Source: Dyadobacter sp. 3J3 | Lineage (GTDB): Bacteria; Bacteroidota; Bacteroidia; Cytophagales; Spirosomataceae | Length of the DNA stretch: 64,000 nucleotides | Assembly: GCF_009801115.1 (NCBI RefSeq) | Contig: NZ_VTOL01000005.1 | Span: 170,300-234,299, forward strand | Direction: 5' to 3' | Shown here: in pieces, positions 8,750 to 18,932 of the stretch | Layout: the number at the start of each line of letters is the position of its first letter | Numbering within the stretch: position 1 is the first letter of the stretch | Made by a program: the position numbers and the translations under genes | Notes under the pieces: generated by a model | The model's input: the letters and a program-made list of their open reading frames with translations, nothing else | Database searches by the model: none | Told to the model about the DNA's origin: nothing

Positions 8750-9488
8750 AAAATGTCTTTCTGATTCGTTTAAGAACTAGACAGATTATCAGGCGGTAAA
8801 AGTTCCTGTTTTTGGATAATTTGGAAAAGAGCCGCATTCTGTGTTGTGCGTGGGATGGGGTGGATGATTACAGAATTGTTTGTCCGGCTGGTTTTGAGGA
8901 TCTGATGGGTAATGGAAATCTTGGATATAAATGCAAGGACCCTCTTCCTGGAACATAGCCATGCTTCCGGGTAGCTTACTAAAGTCAGGCAGATTAGATA
9001 TATTACAATAAATACTAAAATGGCAAAGCAGATGCCGGAAATGGAGGTATAGATTTATTTAACTATTGGTTCATAACGACTTTTTACTTCAATATATAAT
9101 AGCTTTCCTTTTCTGTTGTCAGATATCCGTCTCAATAACTTTTCTTTTGAAATAGAAGTTTTACAATCGACATATGGCGTGGTTCATGATAGAATATTCC
9201 GGTACGCTCCGATCAAACAGAGCAATCAGTAAATTTATCATTTAATGGTTAAAGACAATAGTGTGTTAACATCTTCGGTCATTGGCGTATTCTATTAATT
9301 CCCCTAAATTAATAGTTGAAACTTCTCAGATTTTTTAAAGACAAAATCATCTTCTCAGCTCGCTGAATCATGTAAAATCATGAATATCAGCTTTTATATT
9401 CTTCCTGGCATACTTATTGCTTGACACCCAAAAAGTTAAATTATTTGAAAAATCATAAGCCTTTTTCGTAGTAGAAATTTTGATTTCC
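8750..9488. other. Gap with no recognisable gene
   Basis: No frame of convincing length or composition is seen on either strand between the start of the flavin-dependent oxidoreductase and kaiC. The two genes diverge, so the region probably holds both promoters, but I could not identify a clear TAnnTTTG element for kaiC. Confidence 0.5.
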
Positions 9489-11201
9489 ATGAGTTCAGAA
9501 CCACGTCATAACCTAAATAGAACTGTGAAGTTATTACCCAAATCGCCAACGGGGATTCTTGGCCTGGACAAGATAACCGATGGAGGTTTACCGCTGGGAA
9601 GGCCTACTTTGATCTGCGGTGGTGCAGGATGTGGTAAAACTTTATTTGCCATGGAATTTATTGTTCGCGGAGCGCTTGAATTTAATGAGCCTGGTGTATT
9701 TATGGCTTTTGAGGAAAAAGCAGAGGAGCTCACTGTGAATGTTGCTTCCTTAGGTTTTGATCTTGAACAACTCCAGGCTGATAAAATGATTAAACTGGAT
9801 CATGTATACATTGAAAGAAGTGAAATCGAGGAAACGGGTGAATATGATCTGGACGGGATTTTTATACGACTTGGACATGCCATTGACAGTATCGGAGCCA
9901 AGAGAGTTGTATTGGATACCATCGAGAATCTTTTTGCAAGCCTTAGTAATCAGGCTATTATCAGAGCAGAATTGCGGCGACTTTTTCAATGGTTGAAAGA
10001 TAAAAATGTAACCACGATTATTACCGGAGAAAAAGGCGATGGTACTTTTACCCGCCACGGATTGGAGGAATATGTCTCGGATTGTGTGATTCTTCTGGAT
10101 CATCGTGTTGCAAATCAGATTTCTACAAGACTTTTACGAATTGTTAAATATCGTGGATCCTATCATGGGACAAATGAATATCCATTTTTGATTGATAAAG
10201 ATGGTATTTCTGTCCTGCCTGTTACTGCTCTCACATTGGATCATGAAGTTTCCACTGTGCGGGTTTCATCCGGTATTCCTTCCTTGGACAGAATGTTGGG
10301 GGGACAAGGTTTTTTTAAGGGTAGCAGCGTGCTTGTTTCTGGTACTGCGGGAACCGGGAAAACAAGTATAGCAGGTTATTTTGCAAACGAAACCTGTAAC
10401 CGTGGCGGGCGCTGTATATATTTTGCTTTCGAGGAATCTCCTAAGCAGATCATTCGAAATATGTTATCGATTGGAGTAACATTGCAGCAGCATATTGATA
10501 GCGGTTTGTTGAAATTTCATGCTTCAAGACCGACGTTAAACGGGCTCGAAATGCACCTTGTTTCCATACATAAATTAGTTGAGGAATTTAAGCCCCAAAC
10601 GGTTATTCTTGACCCAATTACTAATTTAATCACTGTTGGTTCCGTAAGTGAGGTCAAAACAATGCTGATCCGTTTAATTGATTTTTTACAATCAGAGCAG
10701 ATTACGGTCATGTTTACAGCGCTTACTTTAAACAATATTGTCAACGAACAGACAGATGAAGGCGTTTCTTCACTGGTTGATGCCTGGCTTCTTGTAAGGG
10801 ATATAGAGTTTAACGGTGAGCGCAACCGTGGTATGTATGTAATGAAATCCAGAGGGATGAAGCATTCTAATCAGGTACGCGAATTTGTGATTTCGGACGA
10901 AGGATTAAATCTTGTAGATGTTTATTTGGGGCCGGAAGGTGTACTCACCGGATCTGCCAGAGAAGCACAGCGATTGCAGGAGGTTACAAGCGATGTGCTG
11001 AAAGACCATGCTATTACGAGAAAAGATATGGAAATCAATCGGAAGAGAAAGGTTTTGGAATCAAAAATTGCAAGTCTTAAGGAGGAATTTGATTCCGTTC
11101 AGGATGAGCTAAACAAAAGTTACATTGAGGACCAACTCAGAAAAAGCGTAGTCGATCAAAACAGGGAGCAACTTACCCGAAACAGACATAGTGGGGAATA
11201 G
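9489..11201 (+). CDS. kaiC: KaiC-family double RecA-type ATPase
   Basis: This 570-residue protein has two RecA/KaiC domains. In CI, Walker A is GGAGCGKT (44-51), the paired glutamates are E75-E76 and Walker B is VVLD (D143). In CII, Walker A is GTAGTGKT (285-292), the paired glutamates are E315-E316 and Walker B is VILD (D375). The segment aligning with the dual phosphorylation site of cyanobacterial KaiC has S427-S428 where the clock protein has Ser-Thr. A charged coiled-coil tail (about 490-570) is added. I chose ATG 9489; a TTG at 9480 would add three residues. Two kaiB-like genes and a histidine kinase follow in the same direction with little or no spacing, so they form one operon. A timing or stress-signalling role is inferred. 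Confidence 0.88.
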   Translation: MSSEPRHNLNRTVKLLPKSPTGILGLDKITDGGLPLGRPTLICGGAGCGKTLFAMEFIVRGALEFNEPGVFMAFEEKAEELTVNVASLGFDLEQLQADKMIKLDHVYIERSEIEETGEYDLDGIFIRLGHAIDSIGAKRVVLDTIENLFASLSNQAIIRAELRRLFQWLKDKNVTTIITGEKGDGTFTRHGLEEYVSDCVILLDHRVANQISTRLLRIVKYRGSYHGTNEYPFLIDKDGISVLPVTALTLDHEVSTVRVSSGIPSLDRMLGGQGFFKGSSVLVSGTAGTGKTSIAGYFANETCNRGGRCIYFAFEESPKQIIRNMLSIGVTLQQHIDSGLLKFHASRPTLNGLEMHLVSIHKLVEEFKPQTVILDPITNLITVGSVSEVKTMLIRLIDFLQSEQITVMFTALTLNNIVNEQTDEGVSSLVDAWLLVRDIEFNGERNRGMYVMKSRGMKHSNQVREFVISDEGLNLVDVYLGPEGVLTGSAREAQRLQEVTSDVLKDHAITRKDMEINRKRKVLESKIASLKEEFDSVQDELNKSYIEDQLRKSVVDQNREQLTRNRHSGE

Positions 11202-11222
11202 AAAGTAAACCAGCCGATCAAT

Positions 11223-11531
11223 ATGGAAGCCATGGAATTAAATGAAGAAATTTGGGAATTAAGGCTATATGTCGCAGGTAAAACGATAAAGTCTGTCACC
11301 GCGCTTAGTAATCTGAAAAGATATTGCGAAGAGCACTTAAAGGATAAATATATTATTGAGGTCATTGACCTGTTGGTACAGCCTCAGCTTGCAGAGGGCG
11401 ATCAGATCCTTGCCATCCCTACACTTGTGAAGAAAGTTCCGGAGCCAATCAGAAAGATCATTGGAGACCTGTCCAATGAGGAAAAGGTTTTGGTTGGATT
11501 GAATATTCGCCCTGCAAAAAAACTCGGATGA
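11223..11531 (+). CDS. kaiB: KaiB-like protein 1
   Basis: This 102-residue protein is close to the usual KaiB length. The start [22 protein letters not shown] and the segment [27 protein letters not shown] are the thioredoxin-like KaiB pattern, including the LAIPTL(V) cis-proline region. KaiB binds the CI ring of KaiC after a fold switch. The gene begins 21 bases after kaiC and its last four bases overlap the start of the second kaiB-like gene, so the two are translationally coupled. Confidence 0.85.
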   Translation: MEAMELNEEIWELRLYVAGKTIKSVTALSNLKRYCEEHLKDKYIIEVIDLLVQPQLAEGDQILAIPTLVKKVPEPIRKIIGDLSNEEKVLVGLNIRPAKKLG

Positions 11532-11845
11532 ACGAACTGCCAAATACATCCGGTGCTAAAACCGCTATCGAAAGTGAGCGGTTTGTCTTACGCTTATTTG
11601 TTACTGGCGCTTCGAGCAATTCGGTAAGGGCAATCAGTAATATCAAAGAAATATGCGAAAAATACCTTACTGACAATTATTCTCTGGAAATAATAGATGT
11701 TTATCAGCAAAAGGACATTGCTGAAAAAGAGCAGATTATCGCACTGCCGTTATTGATAAAAAACTTCCCACTTCCTGAAAGAAGATTTATGGGTGATATG
11801 TCGGATACCGACAGGGTGCTTAAAGAATTGGGACTTTCATCTTAA
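11528..11845 (+). CDS. KaiB-like protein 2
   Basis: This 105-residue paralogue of the preceding gene has the same landmarks: [40 protein letters not shown] and a final [16 protein letters not shown]. It keeps the IALPLLIK cis-proline-type segment. Its start codon overlaps the stop of kaiB-like 1 (ATGA), and the kinase gene begins six bases after its stop. The two copies have clearly diverged, which suggests different partners, perhaps KaiC and the kinase; that is inference. Confidence 0.83.
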   Translation: MNELPNTSGAKTAIESERFVLRLFVTGASSNSVRAISNIKEICEKYLTDNYSLEIIDVYQQKDIAEKEQIIALPLLIKNFPLPERRFMGDMSDTDRVLKELGLSS

Positions 11846-11851
11846 TAATTA

Positions 11852-13135
11852 ATGAATTCAGTAAAACCTTACGATCAGCTCGTAAAAGAAAACGATAGCT
11901 TACGCTGGCAATTAGAGGAGGCTACCGAGATTATTCATGCAATACGTTCAGGCCAAATTGATGCACTGGTTGTTAAAGGCAAGAATGGGCACGAGTTGTA
12001 CACACTAAAAACGGCAGATCAGACGTATCGCGTTTTTATTGAAAAAATGAATGAAGGCGCTGTTACCTTGAATGAGGACGGGATTATCTTATACTGTAAT
12101 TCTATGTTTGCTTCCATCGTGAACCTGCCTCTTTCCAAAGTAATTGGAATGTCATTCAAAAAATTTATTGCTGTAAACTGTCTGGATGTCTATAAGGAAA
12201 TTTTTCAGAAAGGCTGGAAGCAGGATGGGAAATTTGAGATTTCTATTACGAGTCACGAAAGTCTGATCCCATGCCAGCTTTCTGTGACAACACTTCAATT
12301 GGATGAAGGCGTATCGTTAAGTATCATCATTACCGATCTGACTTATCAAAAGGAAATTCAAAGACTTTTGAAATTGAATAATGAAAGGCTTGAGAAGACA
12401 AATTTTGCCCTCGAAATGAGTAATCATGATTTGCAGCAGTTTGCTTCTGTGGCTTCTCACGATTTGCAGGAACCTTTGCGCAAAATATTAATCTTTTCAG
12501 GGTTATTGAAAAGCAGACATTTAAATGAACTGCCGGAAGAAAGCCTGCAATACCTTGAAAAGATCATTGCTTCCTCCGGTCGTATGAAGACGATGATTAT
12601 TGATATCCTGAGTTATTCGGGATTATCTGTCAATAATAATCAATTTGAACGCACAAACATTAATCAAATTATTCAGGAAGTTCAGGATGATCTGGAACTT
12701 CTGATACAGGAAAAAAAGGCAAAATTTGAAATTGATAAACTTCCGGAAATTGAAGTTAACCCGGGACAAATCAGACAGGTCTTTCAAAATTTAATTGGAA
12801 ACGCACTCAAATTTTGTAAGCCAAATGAAACGCCGGTTATCAAAATAAAATCTATCAGAAAGGATACCGATTTTGCTGAGAAAAATTGTTGTATCTCAGT
12901 TTCAGATAATGGAATCGGATTTGACGAGAAATATGGAGAAAAAATATTCTCCCTATTTCAACGTCTCAATACCAAAGATAAATATGAAGGCTCAGGAATT
13001 GGACTGGCTATAACAAAAAAGATTCTTGACAAACATAATGGCAGTATTACAGTCAATAGCAAAGAGGGTTTCGGTTCTGAATTTATCATCACACTGCCTT
13101 GCGGACGCAGCATTAAAAAGAAGGTTATTGACTAA
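11852..13135 (+). CDS. PAS-domain sensor histidine kinase of the Kai operon
   Basis: This 427-residue kinase starts with a short coiled coil carrying the A-I-R-S-G-Q-I-D-A-L-V-V motif common in soluble PAS kinases. A PAS domain follows (about 55-165), then a dimerisation/phosphoacceptor helix with SHDLQEPLR (H203). The ATPase domain has an N box NLIGNALKF, G1 SDNGIGF and G2 GSGIGLAI. No membrane segment is seen, so it is probably cytoplasmic. No response regulator is encoded next to it. By position it is the likely output or input kinase for KaiC/KaiB. The gene overlaps the convergent CotH gene by four bases. Confidence 0.87.
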   Translation: MNSVKPYDQLVKENDSLRWQLEEATEIIHAIRSGQIDALVVKGKNGHELYTLKTADQTYRVFIEKMNEGAVTLNEDGIILYCNSMFASIVNLPLSKVIGMSFKKFIAVNCLDVYKEIFQKGWKQDGKFEISITSHESLIPCQLSVTTLQLDEGVSLSIIITDLTYQKEIQRLLKLNNERLEKTNFALEMSNHDLQQFASVASHDLQEPLRKILIFSGLLKSRHLNELPEESLQYLEKIIASSGRMKTMIIDILSYSGLSVNNNQFERTNINQIIQEVQDDLELLIQEKKAKFEIDKLPEIEVNPGQIRQVFQNLIGNALKFCKPNETPVIKIKSIRKDTDFAEKNCCISVSDNGIGFDEKYGEKIFSLFQRLNTKDKYEGSGIGLAITKKILDKHNGSITVNSKEGFGSEFIITLPCGRSIKKKVID

Positions 13136-15129
13136 TTATTGATAATAAAAGTGAATGACTTGACTTTCTTTTTATCGTCAATCGTCAGATAATACACCTG
13201 ATTTGATAAGTTTTTCACGGATACATTCAATTCAGGATCGTTAGCAGTTGTTTTGATCAAAACCCTGCCATTTCCATCCATAATCGTTATCAAAGATCCC
13301 GGTGTTAGATCCTTTAAATTGATTTCATTTGTAGCCGGATTTGGATATAAATAGGGGGAGGTCGAAGGTATTTCAAAATTCACTCCTATCGTTCTCGTCA
13401 ATTCTTCGCTGCCATCCAGATCAATCTGGTTCAGGCGATAGTAATTAAGTCCTACTATTGGGTTCGAATCAGCAAACTGATATTTAACTTCATTGTCTGA
13501 TTCGCCGCGTCCTTCAACCATTCCAATTTTTGAAAACAGAATACCATCTTTACTTCGCTGTATTTCAAAACGGCTGTTATTGCTTTCCGAAGTTGTCATC
13601 CACGAAATTACAACATTGCCGCCTTCCTTGTTTGCCTGAAAATTCTTATAGGTAACAGGTAAAGCTGTTGAACAATCCGTTGTAGTGATCGTTGCAATAT
13701 TTGTATCCATCCAGGCCAGATGCCGCAGAAGCCAGATTTTTAAATAATCAACCTCTTTCTGTGGTGTGTTGCCCGCAAGCGTATAATGTTCGTTAAACAT
13801 AATACCCGTTTCAAGTGTTTGCCATTTGGTGAAATTTCTATTTATGGCATTTTTACTCATTAGTAACTGACTTTGAGCTTCAACAAAACTTTGTACATTG
13901 GCATAACTCCATACGGTAAGGCGCAACTGTTTGTATCGGGTCACCAGTTTTTGAACGAAGTAACAGTCGTTCAGTATCTTTTCCGGCCAGGAAACGGTAA
14001 GCGGAGGCCTTCCCGGGCAATACGTGTTAAATTTCCAGGCCCAGGAACCTGTGGGTAAAACGCTGAGTTCATAACACCATTGCTGATTGCCCATGGATTT
14101 GTCAAAGTCCCAGGGAGCACCCATATTTAATAATCCTCCTTCGTCATTTCTTTTTTTGTAGAAAAATGTGCTGGCGCGCCAGTTATCCGAGTTTTTGGTA
14201 AATTCCTGAAGAAGCAGATAATCAACCATGGAATCAAGGTCCAGATATTTTCTATACCCCACAGTCGCGTCCTTGAAATTTGAGCCATTAACAGCCGTTT
14301 CAAAGTCAGTTACAAAACCTTTTATATAATTGAATTGCAGTGCTTTATTGGTAAGATTAGTGTATTTTTCCAGCTTGGGATACTCAACGTGGTAAATCGG
14401 CTTAGGATTGTTAGGGTCGTTATTCGGAGAGATATTGGAAGTCCATTTTTCCGGTTCATCTTCCCCAACCTGTAACAGAAATCCTCCTGTTATCTTGGCT
14501 GGATCCGAATCGGTTTCAGCCAGTTTTTTCATACTAATACGATCAGTACCACGCTTTACCTTTTCCATGAAAATATAAACGCCCATATAAGTCATAGCTC
14601 CGCTTGTCTGTAAAAATACCTCAACATATTGCGTACGTGGTGCATAACGTCCGGTTTGTCTGAACATTTGCTGAGCCAGAACTTCACGGATAAATGATTT
14701 GTCGCCGTAACAAGCATTCAAAACCCAGTCAGATTCAGCAGGCATGCCAAACAGGGAAACATCGATGGTAGCTCCTACAGCATCATGGGTTTCAAAACCA
14801 TAAGATTTTTTAGGCCACTCGGTTGAAGTATTGCCTCTGATCTCGATACCGATTTTGCCCTCATACTGATAGGTATTTGTGAAGGAAGGCCTGTTGTAAC
14901 TGTAAAATCCTTCAATATCCGGTGCAATAATTTTAAAACTCGCCTCAATCTTGGGATCATTAGGAATCTCAACATTTCCCGGATCAATAATGATAATCGG
15001 AATATTGGATTGGGTAATGGAGGTGATAGGCTGAGAAAAGGAAAAGCTGGAAATGAAAAAGAACACAATCAGATATCCAGTCCGGCATAAACAAGGAACT
15101 TGTGTTTCGAAAGTAGATTTTGATTTCAT
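13132..15129 (-). CDS. CotH-kinase family protein with T9SS sorting domain
   Basis: This 665-residue protein has an N-terminal signal peptide (hydrophobic LIVFFFISSFSFS, residues about 19-31). It is followed by a CotH-like domain with the IGIEIRGNTSTEWPKKSYGFE start, the DWVLNACYGDKSFIREVLA segment, YMGVYIFMEKVKR, and the catalytic-type MGAPWDFDKSMG. CotH kinases phosphorylate proteins in spore coats; in Bacteroidota the substrates are mostly unknown. A fibronectin-like segment (about 490-580) precedes a C-terminal sorting domain (YLYPNPATNEINL...), so it should be exported by the T9SS and anchored or released. Confidence 0.85.
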   Translation of the reverse strand: MKSKSTFETQVPCLCRTGYLIVFFFISSFSFSQPITSITQSNIPIIIIDPGNVEIPNDPKIEASFKIIAPDIEGFYSYNRPSFTNTYQYEGKIGIEIRGNTSTEWPKKSYGFETHDAVGATIDVSLFGMPAESDWVLNACYGDKSFIREVLAQQMFRQTGRYAPRTQYVEVFLQTSGAMTYMGVYIFMEKVKRGTDRISMKKLAETDSDPAKITGGFLLQVGEDEPEKWTSNISPNNDPNNPKPIYHVEYPKLEKYTNLTNKALQFNYIKGFVTDFETAVNGSNFKDATVGYRKYLDLDSMVDYLLLQEFTKNSDNWRASTFFYKKRNDEGGLLNMGAPWDFDKSMGNQQWCYELSVLPTGSWAWKFNTYCPGRPPLTVSWPEKILNDCYFVQKLVTRYKQLRLTVWSYANVQSFVEAQSQLLMSKNAINRNFTKWQTLETGIMFNEHYTLAGNTPQKEVDYLKIWLLRHLAWMDTNIATITTTDCSTALPVTYKNFQANKEGGNVVISWMTTSESNNSRFEIQRSKDGILFSKIGMVEGRGESDNEVKYQFADSNPIVGLNYYRLNQIDLDGSEELTRTIGVNFEIPSTSPYLYPNPATNEINLKDLTPGSLITIMDGNGRVLIKTTANDPELNVSVKNLSNQVYYLTIDDKKKVKSFTFIINN

Positions 15130-15295
15130 GTCACCTCAGGTGTGCAGGGTAAATGTATTGGATTATTAAAAAAATTCAGCCAGTTTCTAAAAGAGAAAAA
15201 GGTTATACTCCGTAAAAGCCAATGTCTTTGATATTTATTTTTTGTATTCTAAATTACCAATCATCAGTTGTATATAAAAAAAATAATCTTTTTAG

Positions 15296-16249
15296 TTATC
15301 CAACGGTATTGATTAAATTTCCTTGACTAAATGAACGCAGGTTATCCGCAACCATCTGAAGCAATCTTCCTCTTGATTCAAAAGAAGCCCAGGCGATATG
15401 TGGGGTTATTACACAATTCGGTGCTGATAATAATGGATTGGTTGAAACCGGAGGTTCAGAAGAAAGTACATCCAGTCCGGCTCCTGCAATTGTTTTATTT
15501 GCCAGTGCTTCTGCAAGATCTTCTTCGTTGATAAGAGGTCCGCGACCGGTATTGAGTAAATAGGAATTCGGTTTCATCATCGACAAACTATTTTTGTTAA
15601 TGATGTTTTTTGTCTCCTCCGTAAGCGGACAATGCAGACTGATCACATCACTTTCTTTAAAAAGTTCTTCCAGAGAAACCATTCGGATAGCAGGATTATC
15701 GGTTTGTCCGGGGTTTTTACGAAAGGCAATGACCTTCATACCAAAAGCAAGTGCTATTCCTGCAACCTGAGAGCCAATATCTCCAAGTCCAATCAATCCC
15801 ATCGTTTTTCCGGAAAGCTCAACAAGCGGAGTTTTCCAATAAGCAAAATCAGCAGAAGCCGACCAGTCGCCATGGAAAACACTTTGGCTATGCGTTTCAA
15901 TTCTGTTGACCAAAGCCAGGAGCAAAGCAAAAGTATGCTGGGCCACCGAAGCCGGGCCGTAGGCTTTCACATTAGTAACGGTGATGCCGTGTTTTTTTGT
16001 TGAAACGGTATCAATGTTGTTATAACCCGTTGCACAAACGCCTATGTATTTCAGTTTTGGTAGCTGACTTAATAATGTGTCATTAAGCACTACTTTATTT
16101 ACTAAAACGACATCGGCATCTTTGGCTCTTTCAATAATTTCTTCTGATGAAGAACGATCATAAATGGTCGTATTTCCAAGTTTGGAAATTGGTGCCCAAT
16201 CCAGGTCACCGGGATTTAATGTGTAACCGTCTAAAATGACAATGTTCAT
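15296..16249 (-). CDS. D-2-hydroxyacid dehydrogenase
   Basis: This 317-residue NAD(P)-dependent enzyme has the glycine-rich G-L-G-D-I-G-S-Q nucleotide loop, a catalytic arginine region (LLNTGRGPLINEEDLAEAL), and the ITPHIAW segment with the catalytic histidine. Such enzymes reduce 2-keto acids such as hydroxypyruvate or glyoxylate. It resembles glycerate dehydrogenase (HprA) in its length and in LDVLSSEPP, but substrate choice cannot be proved from sequence, so I leave the symbol empty. Confidence 0.85.
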   Translation of the reverse strand: MNIVILDGYTLNPGDLDWAPISKLGNTTIYDRSSSEEIIERAKDADVVLVNKVVLNDTLLSQLPKLKYIGVCATGYNNIDTVSTKKHGITVTNVKAYGPASVAQHTFALLLALVNRIETHSQSVFHGDWSASADFAYWKTPLVELSGKTMGLIGLGDIGSQVAGIALAFGMKVIAFRKNPGQTDNPAIRMVSLEELFKESDVISLHCPLTEETKNIINKNSLSMMKPNSYLLNTGRGPLINEEDLAEALANKTIAGAGLDVLSSEPPVSTNPLLSAPNCVITPHIAWASFESRGRLLQMVADNLRSFSQGNLINTVG

Positions 16250-16453
16250 ATGTTTTATTTAAAAGAATAAATTTCAATTACAGTGACCTCATAAAAAATA
16301 TTTTATCCCGGACAGATATCTTTTGTCAAACACAGCATTGCACTAATTCTTATACCCGAAATATCGCACATCAGACCAGTATTGTTAGGATATTTTTGTA
16401 GTATTTTACCATTTTGAAATGAATAAATTACTAATAACTTCGAAATTAAATGA

Positions 16454-16495
16454 AAAAATCCCTCTCCGTATGATCAGTACGAAAAGGGATTTTTT
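16454..16495 (-). terminator. Hairpin terminator after the M1 peptidase
   Basis: AAAAATCCCT and AGGGATTTTTT form a hairpin with runs of A and T on both sides, so it could act on either strand. It lies just past the M1 peptidase stop. Confidence 0.7.
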
Positions 16496-16520
16496 CTATC
16501 AGATTACTGTAACAAGTTCT

Positions 16521-18899
16521 CTAATTCTTAGGTTCTCCGCCAACTTTTCCTGCGCCCGCACCTTGCTGTTGCATAGGATTTGGCTGACGACGCATTTGTG
16601 ATTGTTTGAAAATCTGGAAACGTGTTGGTTTTGCTACTCTTGGATACGAGTTATTTTCTGTGTCGATATCAGCAATTTGATAATAAGGATCCAAAGTCCA
16701 CTGAACCACTTTTTTGGAAGTAGAAAGTACTTTTGAAATCTGCTGATCATTGAAACGCCAGATTTCGGCCGGGAATGTTACCAAAGAATCTGTACCATCT
16801 TCAAAGCCCATTTTCACAATAACCGGCATTGGTAATCCGCCTTTATTTTTGATCGAAAGCGTATAGAAATTGGTGTTTTTCTGAACAAGTTCTTTTTCGC
16901 CCGGTGACAAAGTTGCCAGATATTGCTCATATTTCTGTTTGTCCGAATCTGTTACTTTATATGGATCGTAAGAATTGTAAAAATCAGCCATCGTAGAATC
17001 TTGTGCTACTACCGTTTTGGATTTGTCGGCAGCATCGCGGATTTTACTGATTGTTTTTGCTTTCGCAGCAGCATCTTTACGCGCAATTTCCTTTTCAATC
17101 ACCGGATTCTGCGTATCGATACTAAACCAGTTTACACTTACTAAATCCTGGTCAACAGGTTCTACACCATAAAACCAGCCTTTCCAGAACCAGTCAAGAT
17201 CCACACCGGAAGCATCTTCCATGGTACGGAAAAAATCAGAAGGTGTCGGGCTTTTGAATCTCCAGCGCGTCGCGTATTCTTTAAATGCGTGGTCAAATTG
17301 TTCTCTGCCCATTACTGTTTCACGCAGGATGTTCAAAGCTGTTGCAGGTTTTGCATAAGCATTTGGCCCAAGACCGATAACATTTTCAGCCGACGACATG
17401 ATAGGAGATAAAACAGATTTGTCAGACGACATATAATCCGTAATAAACATAGGTTCGCCACGGCGTGAAGGATAATTGAAGTCCCATTCTTTTTCAGCAA
17501 GATATTGGCAAAAAGTATTTAAACCTTCATCCATCCAAGCCCATTGACGCTCATCTGTATTCACGATCATCGGGAAAAAGTTGTGACCAACCTCATGGAT
17601 AATCACACCGATCATACCATATTTCGTTTGCTCGCTGTATGTTCCGTCTTCTTCCGGACGTCCGCCATTAAAGCTGATCATCGGATATTCCATACCACCA
17701 CCTGACGTTGAATGGCAAGAAATTGCGACAGGATATGGATATTCAAACGTACGGTTTCCGTAAGATTTCAAAGTATGCGCAACGGCACGGGTCGAATATT
17801 GTTCCCAAAGCGGATTTCCTTCTTTTGGATAAAAGGACATACACCAGATTTTCTTTCCGTTTTTGTAAACATCACTTTGCATTGCATCCCAGATAAATTT
17901 ACGGCTGCTTGAAAATGCAAAATCACGAACGTTATCCGCTTTATAAATCCAGGTTTTCTTTCCAACCGATTTATTTTCGCGTTTCTCAGCTTTTTCAGCT
18001 TCTGCTTGTGTAACAATAATTACCGGTGTTTTAGAAGTTTCAGCTTGTTTTAAACGCTGTTTCTGCGTAGCCGTCAAAACGGTAGCATAGTTTTGACATT
18101 CACCTGATGCAGCAACAATATGATCTGCCGGTGTTGTGATGGCAACTTTATAATTACCAAAGATCAAGGCAAATTCTCCTTGTCCCAAAAACTGTTTGTG
18201 ATTCCATCCATTTACGTCATCATAAGGTGCCAAACGTGGGAACCAGTGAGCGATAAAATAATTGGAATTGCCATCTTTTGGGAAAAACTCATATCCGCTG
18301 CGACCGTAATATTCAGTAATATTATAAGCCCATTCAACACCAAATACGATGCTCGCACCCGGCTTCAACGGCGTTGGCAAGTCAATACGCATCATCGTAT
18401 TGTTGATCGTGAAAGGAAGCGCGTTTCCAGTTTTGTCTTTCACTTTCTGAATTTCATAACCGTATTCAACTTTTGGATCAAGTGAAGAACCGCGGCCGTT
18501 GTTCAGATTCTGAAGCTGGCCTGTGCTCATTCCTTTTTCGTTGATACTGCCTGTACGGCTTGTAGCACCAATGCCATCTTTTTTGAACAAATTCTGCTCC
18601 AATTGTAACCAGATGTATTTTAGTTCATCCGGAGAATTGTTGTAAAAAGTAATGGATTCAGAACCGATGATACGGCGTTTCTCGTCATCCAGTTCTACTT
18701 TAATATCATAATCGGCACGCATTTGCCAGTACTCTTTACCTGGTGCACCGGAAGCGGTACGATACGTATTGGGTGTTGGCAAAACAGTCCCCAATTGTTC
18801 GAAACGATCATTCGCTTTATAATTAGGGGAAGTTGGAAACTGCTGGGCGTTCACGGCCAAAGATAGCAGCAGTAAAAAGGGTAAAAACAGTTGTTTCAT
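16521..18899 (-). CDS. M1-family zinc metallopeptidase
   Basis: This 792-residue peptidase has a signal peptide (MKQLFLPFLLLLSLAVNA, then a QQ start). The gluzincin active site is intact, with H435-E-V-G-H439 followed 18 residues later by a glutamate in WMDEGLNTF. An N-terminal M1-type beta domain and a region with the GGMEYP substrate-binding motif (GGGMEYPMISF) are present. M1 enzymes cut single residues from peptide N-termini. The signal peptide places it in the periplasm or outside the cell. The low-complexity end (QQQGAGAGKVGG) is a proline/glutamine/glycine tail, not a T9SS domain. A HupE-like gene lies upstream on the same strand. Confidence 0.87.
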   Translation of the reverse strand: MKQLFLPFLLLLSLAVNAQQFPTSPNYKANDRFEQLGTVLPTPNTYRTASGAPGKEYWQMRADYDIKVELDDEKRRIIGSESITFYNNSPDELKYIWLQLEQNLFKKDGIGATSRTGSINEKGMSTGQLQNLNNGRGSSLDPKVEYGYEIQKVKDKTGNALPFTINNTMMRIDLPTPLKPGASIVFGVEWAYNITEYYGRSGYEFFPKDGNSNYFIAHWFPRLAPYDDVNGWNHKQFLGQGEFALIFGNYKVAITTPADHIVAASGECQNYATVLTATQKQRLKQAETSKTPVIIVTQAEAEKAEKRENKSVGKKTWIYKADNVRDFAFSSSRKFIWDAMQSDVYKNGKKIWCMSFYPKEGNPLWEQYSTRAVAHTLKSYGNRTFEYPYPVAISCHSTSGGGMEYPMISFNGGRPEEDGTYSEQTKYGMIGVIIHEVGHNFFPMIVNTDERQWAWMDEGLNTFCQYLAEKEWDFNYPSRRGEPMFITDYMSSDKSVLSPIMSSAENVIGLGPNAYAKPATALNILRETVMGREQFDHAFKEYATRWRFKSPTPSDFFRTMEDASGVDLDWFWKGWFYGVEPVDQDLVSVNWFSIDTQNPVIEKEIARKDAAAKAKTISKIRDAADKSKTVVAQDSTMADFYNSYDPYKVTDSDKQKYEQYLATLSPGEKELVQKNTNFYTLSIKNKGGLPMPVIVKMGFEDGTDSLVTFPAEIWRFNDQQISKVLSTSKKVVQWTLDPYYQIADIDTENNSYPRVAKPTRFQIFKQSQMRRQPNPMQQQGAGAGKVGGEPKN

Positions 18900-18932
18900 A
18901 GGTAATTGGAGTGTTATTTAATAATTGCGTGA

